Below, piece after piece: positions 58,467-64,000 of a stretch of DNA of 64,000 nucleotides (positions within the stretch are counted from its first letter, which is position 1; each line of letters begins with the position of its first letter). The stretch covers positions 124,001 through 188,000 of the forward strand of contig JAJAGP010000225.1 in the NCBI GenBank assembly GCA_025084515.1. Direction: 5' to 3'. The position numbers were made by a program, and so were the translations under genes. Under the pieces are notes generated by a model, which was not told the origin of the DNA, did no database searches, and saw nothing but the letters and a program-made list of their open reading frames with translations. The stretch is from Ancistrus triradiatus (lineage: Eukaryota; Chordata; Actinopteri; Siluriformes; Loricariidae).

Positions 58467-59380
58467 GGCACCGGGGCGACACCTTCGTAAGGCAGTCCTT
58501 CACACGGCAGGCTCTGGGGGAACACGTTCCAAAGGCGGCGAAACCTGGGAGATACAAGGACAAGGGGAGCCGATTAATTCACAGTCTCAATGAAAAAAAA
58601 AACCCCAGCCAATGAGGAAGAACATTCAACTTCCTGGAAATGACAGAGCGCGCCTGGGAAGGCCGCCAGAAGCTGGGAAGAGAATGAGCAACCTGTGTTC
58701 TGGCTTGTAAAGCCCCTAAAGAGTGAAAAGATCCTTTGGTACACCCCTATTTAAAAATAAAACAAAAAAGCGCAGCAGAAGCTCAGTAACCAGTCCAACG
58801 GCCTTGAAAAGGTATTTCGCTGTCTGCGGAAAGACATAAAGTCTACATTTTGTAACAAGTGTTTCTTATCTCGAATGCGCTTGCACATCAAGATCGCTGT
58901 TGTAATAAAATGTTGGTGTGTGTGTGAACAGCACTTAATACACATACAGAAATTATTGGATGTCTGCTAGCTATCATTGGCATGGTTGTGAGAAAGCGCA
59001 GAGAGCACAATCAGAAGCTTTTGGCTGCCTGGGACTCCAGAAACCCTGCATGCGGGGGTCTAGGCCACACTCGCCGTTGCCATAACAACGCAGCTTTGCT
59101 CATGTGGGCATGCGGATACTTCAGCTAGAGTGCACCAAATGCTGATGGGGCGTCATCGCAGGTGAAAGCCTCTTCACCCTTCCCCGAAATCCAGCCTACA
59201 TGCAGAAGCAGACGGCTTCCGTACTAAAAAGGACGATAGTCCATTTTACACTAGAGAAATAATACGAATGGTACCCGACAACTTTTACTTCATAATAAGC
59301 AATAGGGGTTAATTGATACTAAATTAATTTTTTCTTACGCTTTTTTTTCCCCTGAAGTGTAAACAATGCAAAACAAGTTT
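58467..59380. other. TMEM51 5' flank or first intron
   Basis: Moderately GC-rich to about 59230. No repeat recognised. May include 5'UTR or regulatory sequence of TMEM51, but no splice or promoter signal can be fixed. Confidence 0.4.
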
Positions 59381-59384
59381 TAAA

Positions 59385-59705
59385 ACTGGGCGACACGATT
59401 GCCTCAGAGCTCCAGCGTCCCTGATTCGATCCCAACCTCGGACTCCCCTAGAGTGGAGTTTGCATGTTCGCCGTGTCCACATGGGTTTACTCCTGGTACT
59501 CCAGTTTCCTCCCACAGTCCAAAGACAAGCATGTTACATTAACTGTTTTTTTCTAAAGTGTCCTTAATGGGTGAGTGTGTGTAAGATTGTATGCGCCCTA
59601 CGACAAACTGCCGCCTTGTCTATGGTGCCTTGAGCCCTGTGCTGCCAGCTAGGCACTGACTTTGCTGCAAACCTGACCAGCATTAAGTGGGTAAGAACAT
59701 GTCTG
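59385..59705 (+). repeat. tRNA-derived SINE, second family
   Basis: The head GGGCGACACGATTGCCTCAG has a decayed A box; the B box is GATTCGATCCC. Then come GAGTTTGCATGTTCGCCGTG and CCAGTTTCCTCCCACAGTCC, a very common teleost SINE body, and a 3' half with GCCTTGAGCCCTGTGCTGCC. Confidence 0.7.
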
Positions 59706-60509
59706 AATGAACTAATTGAGTTTTTAAACATAAAAACTTTAATCCCCTGCTCGTAACTGGCTATACGCAGAGGTTTAAAACTAAACAAAATGCTCTATTG
59801 TAGCTTCATCATATATTAAAGTGCGAAAAAAACATTCCTTTTTGTATTTTTGAAGAACAGCAATTGTGATAAACAGAACATGTGACATCATACATCTCCA
59901 GGATGCATCGTTACACCCCTAAACCACTAAAGGTGGTAACAGTTGGACACTGTTAGATGTCTGGATAATAAACGTACTTAAATGCATTCTACATGACCAA
60001 CCGTAGGACACTGTGGACGCTACTAGAGCGCAGTGTTCAAAAACGTTACCGTGCCCAGCATTCTTCAATAACTTGGGTCCTTCTGCCTGTCTGACGGGCA
60101 CACTATTAAGATAAAAACAGTCTATTAAATGCAAATGAACACGCCCGAGGTATGAAATCAAAGTTAATTAACTCAGAGGTGATAAGAGAGTTCATGAAGA
60201 AGTACTCTGAAGGTCAGGAGTCAGCAGTTGAGGTGTTTCACCTCCCTCGAGCTGAGAGAAAGGACATAAAACAAGGCCTCATAGGCCAAAAAGATAGTTG
60301 TAAGCAGCAAGTGTGACAAGGCAATGTTGGCAGGAAACAATGCAGGCGGTGGTGTACATTCAGTCATTGGAAAATGACCCCTTACGCAATCGGGTAAAAG
60401 GTACAACAAGTACTCAGACGTGCTTACACACTTTCATTGCTGCCATTCAGTGTACCAAACGAGCAATAAATATTTGGTTGAGGGCTGGCATGTTTGACGT
60501 GCAATGCAC

Positions 60510-61151
60510 ATGACTGTGCAAAATGTGGGGGCCACCATTAAATTTGTTTTTTAACATTTACAGCATTTAGCATTTACAATCCAAGCAATTGTGGGTTAAG
60601 GGTCTTGCTCAAGGACCCAACAGTGGCAGCTTGGCAGAGGTGGGATTTGAAGCCTGGACCTTTTTGGTCCATAGTCCAGTATCTTAACGGCTAGGCTTCC
60701 ACATTAGATTTGTTGTTTTAACAATGGTATAGCAACCATATATATAACACATTGGAAAAACTTGGATTCATCACTCCATAATGCTCTTTTTCACTAATCT
60801 TCATTCCAATCTTGGTGAGCTTTAGCATGTCTTGGCCTTTTCAGCCTGTTCCCCTTACGAAAAAGTGCTTTCTTTGCTGCTACCCTTCCAAAAAGACCAT
60901 TGCAGACCAAGCTTCTTCAGACTGTACAAGGGTTAACTTGGCATGCCAGATGCTACTGTTGGATAGGGAGGTAACAGTAAATACTTGCCACTGTAGACTA
61001 CAGTTTTTTCAATACTGCATACAAATTTCATGTATTTTCTGGTTGTATGCTAATAAAGAGACCGAGAAATAATTATATATGGTCATTATACAATTGCTAA
61101 AATAATGATATCTCTAACCTAATGGTGGCCTAAGACTTTTGCACAGTACTG
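60510..61151 (-). mobile_element. Tc1-like miniature element (CAGTACTGTGCAAAAGTC family) with SINE inserted
   Basis: The left end GACTGTGCAAAATGTGGGGG is decayed; the right end GGCCTAAGACTTTTGCACAG is good, followed by TA. The interior matches the 38872-39375 copy (TTTAGCATGTCTTGGCCTTT, TTTGCTGCTACCCTTCCAAA). The SINE splits it near the left end. Confidence 0.75.
60556..60703 (-). repeat. tRNA-derived SINE, copy 5, internally deleted
   Basis: It lies in reverse orientation between ATTAAATTTGTT and ATTAGATTTGTT, a probable target duplication of the host Tc1 element. The tail part carrying GTAAGTCGCTCTGG is deleted. The head ends CTAGGCTTCCAC. Confidence 0.75.
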
Positions 61152-61326
61152 TAGTTCAAAATAATCAAACGCTTTGTGTATAACATGTTTCAGCGAGTGC
61201 CTGTATGCAACTTCCAGCTGTCTAGTTATTGGAAGCACGACTTCTCTTAATGAAGATTGGTTAACCTTTCAGAGTAAATCTGACCTGACCGATTCTTACC
61301 ATTTTTTTGCATTATTGCTAATTTAC

Positions 61327-61584
61327 GAGAGCGAAGACTGAGATGGTTTGGACATGTGCAGAGGAGGGATAGTGGATATATTGGTAGGAGGATGTTGGAG
61401 ATGGAGCTGCCAGGCAAGAGATGGAGAGGAAGACCAAAGAGGAGTTATATGGTTGTGGTAAATGAAGATATGCAGGAGTTGGGGTGAGAGTAGGACGTGA
61501 AGGACAGGGTGAGGTGGAATCGTTTAACTCGCTGTGGCGACCCCTGATAAAGGGAGAAGCTGAAAGAAGAAGAAGAAGAAGAGT
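61327..61584 (+). mobile_element. 5'-truncated LINE 3' end (RTE-like), with target duplication
   Basis: The plus strand reads LRWFGHVQRRDSGYIGRRML then LPGKRWRGRPKRSYM, the end of an RTE-type reverse transcriptase ORF, followed by CTGTGGCGACCCCTGATAAA and an AAGAAGAAG tail. TGCTAATTTAC flanks both sides (61316-61326 and 61584-61594). Confidence 0.8.
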
Positions 61585-62511
61585 GCTAATTTACAAAGTA
61601 AAAATGTGTTATGTTAAATTGGTTCATATTAGGCAACTAACTGTAGCCCCACTGGAGGGATATAGGTAGGTCGCTATGACTAGCCAGTAAAATAAATGAT
61701 CATACGACCATAGGCTTCCCATATTTTAAAATCCACAAAAGGAGAGACCTTTTTAAGCCCTCGAAATGTTTCATCGCGTTTTTAAAATCAGATTTTCTGT
61801 TTTTTTCCCTCCTGTGGTTGATATAATGTGTGTAGGGGGGGGGAATGATCATATTGGTGAACATACTCACAGGTTTAATATAAAGCAGGCAAACCCATTG
61901 AAGTCATTCCCCACACTCATTCAGCTCTCTCTAGTATGATGTTTGTTTGCTTTCCACCTCCATATTAATTCTATCACATTCACACCCTTGCAGACATCTG
62001 CCATGTCACACCATAGGTGCGAACCATGCGAGGCCGGTTGCCACGTTTTCAAGCTGTTGTCTGAGGACTGTCTGGTTCAACGTGCAAGGAAGACCGAGCT
62101 CAGTTCTCACTGCAGCACCAGCTAAAACACCCAAAGCAAACACATCAATCATCTTACATACTGTTTTTACAACCTAACAGCTATTCACCTTCTCCTGCAC
62201 TGCCCAGCCACAGCAGCCAGGGGTTACAGGATAAAGGTCCAAAGTGATACCACAAAGGTGTCCATTTTTCTTGAGAATAGCTAGTATCACTTAAAGGTTC
62301 ACAGGGTTAAACGCTAATAATAGGAAAGCAAATAAAAAAATTGTTACGTAAACTCGCGCTTTATCTTTGCACATTTCTGTGTCACTTAAACTGTGTAAAT
62401 AAGTCATTTATTCGCTGTACGTATGTACACACAAGTTGTTCCACAAACAGACAGTAGGCCATGATCAAACCCTATTAATAAATTAATTCCTAACAAGTAT
62501 AAACAGCTCTG

Positions 62512-62940
62512 GACAAAAAAAAGACACCACTGCAAAATGATCAGTTTCTCTGGTTTTACTATTTGTATGTACTTGAGGGAAATATAACGTTTTTGTTTTA
62601 CACCATCAATTACTGACCAATTACAAATAAAACTATTTATTTGCAGCAACGTCAAGTGCATTATGAGCAAACCAAAGATGATGCGGTGTTTTCAGACCTC
62701 AATTAATAATACAAAGAAAAGTTCACATTTTAACAAAACAATAATGTTTTAACTTAGGAAAGTTCAGAAATCAATATTTCAGGCACAGATTTCATGTGTC
62801 TTGTACTTTTCCTCAGTAAATAAGCTTTGGTTGAGGTGACCATAATCAGTAACTCATTAAGTAGAATCAGGTGCGTCTGTGCTGGAATTCATCAGATACT
62901 GCAATGGAACTGCTGCCATACATGTAGAGATGCTGGTTAT
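62512..62940. mobile_element. CTCTGGAAA-type non-autonomous DNA transposon, copy 3
   Basis: It runs from ACAGCTCTGGACAAAAAAAA to ACATGTAGAGATGCTGG. It shares the whole order of blocks with 17668-18180, and the terminal part with 1-129. Confidence 0.55.
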
Positions 62941-62984
62941 GAGAACAAGCTAAATTAGACTGCTTTTTGGATTTTGAAAAAAAT

Positions 62985-63910
62985 CCAAAGCAAGACATGA
63001 CATGTTTGATAGTAAATACTACTACTAATCTTACTAAAAGTCTTACAATATACAGTGGTGTGGAAAAACTCATCCAAGAGGTCACAAAAGACCCCACAAC
63101 AACATCCAAAGAACTGCAGGCCTCACTTGCCTCAATTAAGTTCAGTGTTCATGCCTCCATCATAAGAAATAGACTGGGCAAAGCTTGGGAGATCCAAGAC
63201 GAAAACCACTGCTGAGCAAAAAGAACATTAAAGCTCGTCTCAATTTTTCCAGAACAAATCTTGATGATCCCCAAGACTTTTGGGGAAACATTCTGTGGAC
63301 TGACGAGACAAAAGTTGAACTCTTTGGAAGGTGTGTGTCCCATTACATCTGGTGTAAAAGTAACACAGCATTTCAGAAAAAGAACATTATAGCAGCAGTA
63401 ACATATGGTGGTGGTAGTGTGATGGTCTGGGGCTGTTTTGCCGCTTCAGGACCTGGAAGACTTGCTGTGATAAATGGAACTATGAATTCTGCTGTCTCCC
63501 AAAAAATCCTGAAGGAGAATGTCCGGCCATCTGTTTGTGACCTCAAGCTGGAACGAACTTGGGTTCTGCAGCAGGACAATGATCCAAAACACACCAGCAA
63601 GTCCACCTCTGAATGGCTGAAGAAAAACAGAATGAAGACTTTGGAGTGGCCTAGTCAAAGTCCTGACCTGAATCCTATTGAGATGCTGTGGCATGACCTT
63701 AAAAAGCCAGTTCATGCTCGAAAACCCTCTGATGTGGCTGAATTACAACAATTCTGCAAAGATGAGTGGCCAAAATTCCTCCACAACGCTGTAAAAGACT
63801 TGGCTTGGTTGCAGTTGTTGCTGCTAAGGGTGGCCCAACCAGTTATTAGGTTTAGGGGGCAATCACTTTTTCACACAGGGCCATGTAGGTTTGGTTTTTT
63901 TCTCCCTTAA
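62985..63910 (+). pseudogene. Tc1-like transposase pseudogene
   Basis: The first part (about 63060-63180) encodes KLIQEVTKDPTTTSKELQAS and a second helix-turn-helix. A deletion and frame change near 63180 joins it to a 200-codon catalytic part, 63185 onward. This keeps all three acidic residues: WTDETKVELFG (first Asp), QQDNDPKHTS (second Asp) and SPDLNPIEMLWHDLK (Glu), with 34 residues between the second Asp and the Glu (DD34E, the Tc1 hallmark). GGGSVMVWGCF is intact. A frameshift near 63775 alters the C-terminus. The N-terminal HTH is missing, so the protein cannot be functional. Confidence 0.88.
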
Positions 63911-64000
63911 TAATAAACACCTTCATTTAAAAACTGTATTTCGTGTTTACTTGTGTTGTTTTTGACTAATATTTAAGTTGGTTTGATGTTCCGAAAAACT

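Noticed and set aside
63185..63910. Functional transposase gene
   Set aside because: The catalytic residues are intact, but the N-terminal DNA-binding part is broken by a deletion and frame change, and the C-terminus is frameshifted.

Overview
The window is vertebrate nuclear DNA, most probably from a teleost and by repeat content an otophysan such as a catfish or characin. It has intron-split genes with GT/GC-AG junctions, a CpG-rich first exon, long AT-rich introns, and many fish-type transposons and tRNA-derived SINEs. The species call is inference from repeat style; no search was run.

Two protein-coding genes can be reconstructed, both on the minus strand. (1) A SKI proto-oncogene orthologue has seven coding exons between 46246 (ATG) and 9071 (TAG). 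It has a 31.5 kb first intron, a 1.1 kb minisatellite in intron 4 and a GC-AG sixth intron. The exons join in consistent phase to 665 aa. (2) A TMEM51 orthologue lies upstream of SKI, with two coding exons (58466-58078 and 54344-53912) giving 273 aa and two membrane segments. No functional link between the two genes is implied by the sequence. A degraded coding-like stretch at about 2780-3240 (minus) could not be identified.

Layout: 1-2350 holds transposon relics, including a degenerate Tc1-like element. 2780-3240 is the unidentified coding-like stretch. 3400-7200 is AT-rich intergenic DNA with a hAT-like miniature element. 7200-9070 is the probable SKI 3'UTR. 9071-13848 carries SKI exons 7 to 2. 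13849-45340 is SKI intron 1, with nested DNA transposons, SINEs, a local quasi-tandem repeat at 27.35-29.86 kb, and GC-rich repeat-free blocks that may be regulatory (34.3-36.4 and 40.1-42.1 kb). 45341-46246 is SKI exon 1 with its 5'UTR and promoter to the right. 46.9-50.4 kb is AT-rich intergenic. 50.4-53.9 kb has hAT, Tc1 and Tigger-like elements and a possible regulatory cluster. 53912-58466 is TMEM51, whose intron is almost wholly transposon-derived. 58.5-64.0 kb has SINEs, a Tc1 miniature element, an RTE-type LINE tail with target-site duplication, and a Tc1 transposase pseudogene running to the window edge.

The most notable observations are a possible alternative SKI 3' end (GC donor, in-frame stop and AATAAA close together in intron 6), a guanine-rich minisatellite transcribed in SKI pre-mRNA, a transposon copy inserted head-on into a sibling of its own family, and a Tc1 insertion whose empty site is preserved in a paralogous copy 4 kb away. 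I found no prokaryotic-style system, CRISPR array, rRNA or tRNA gene.
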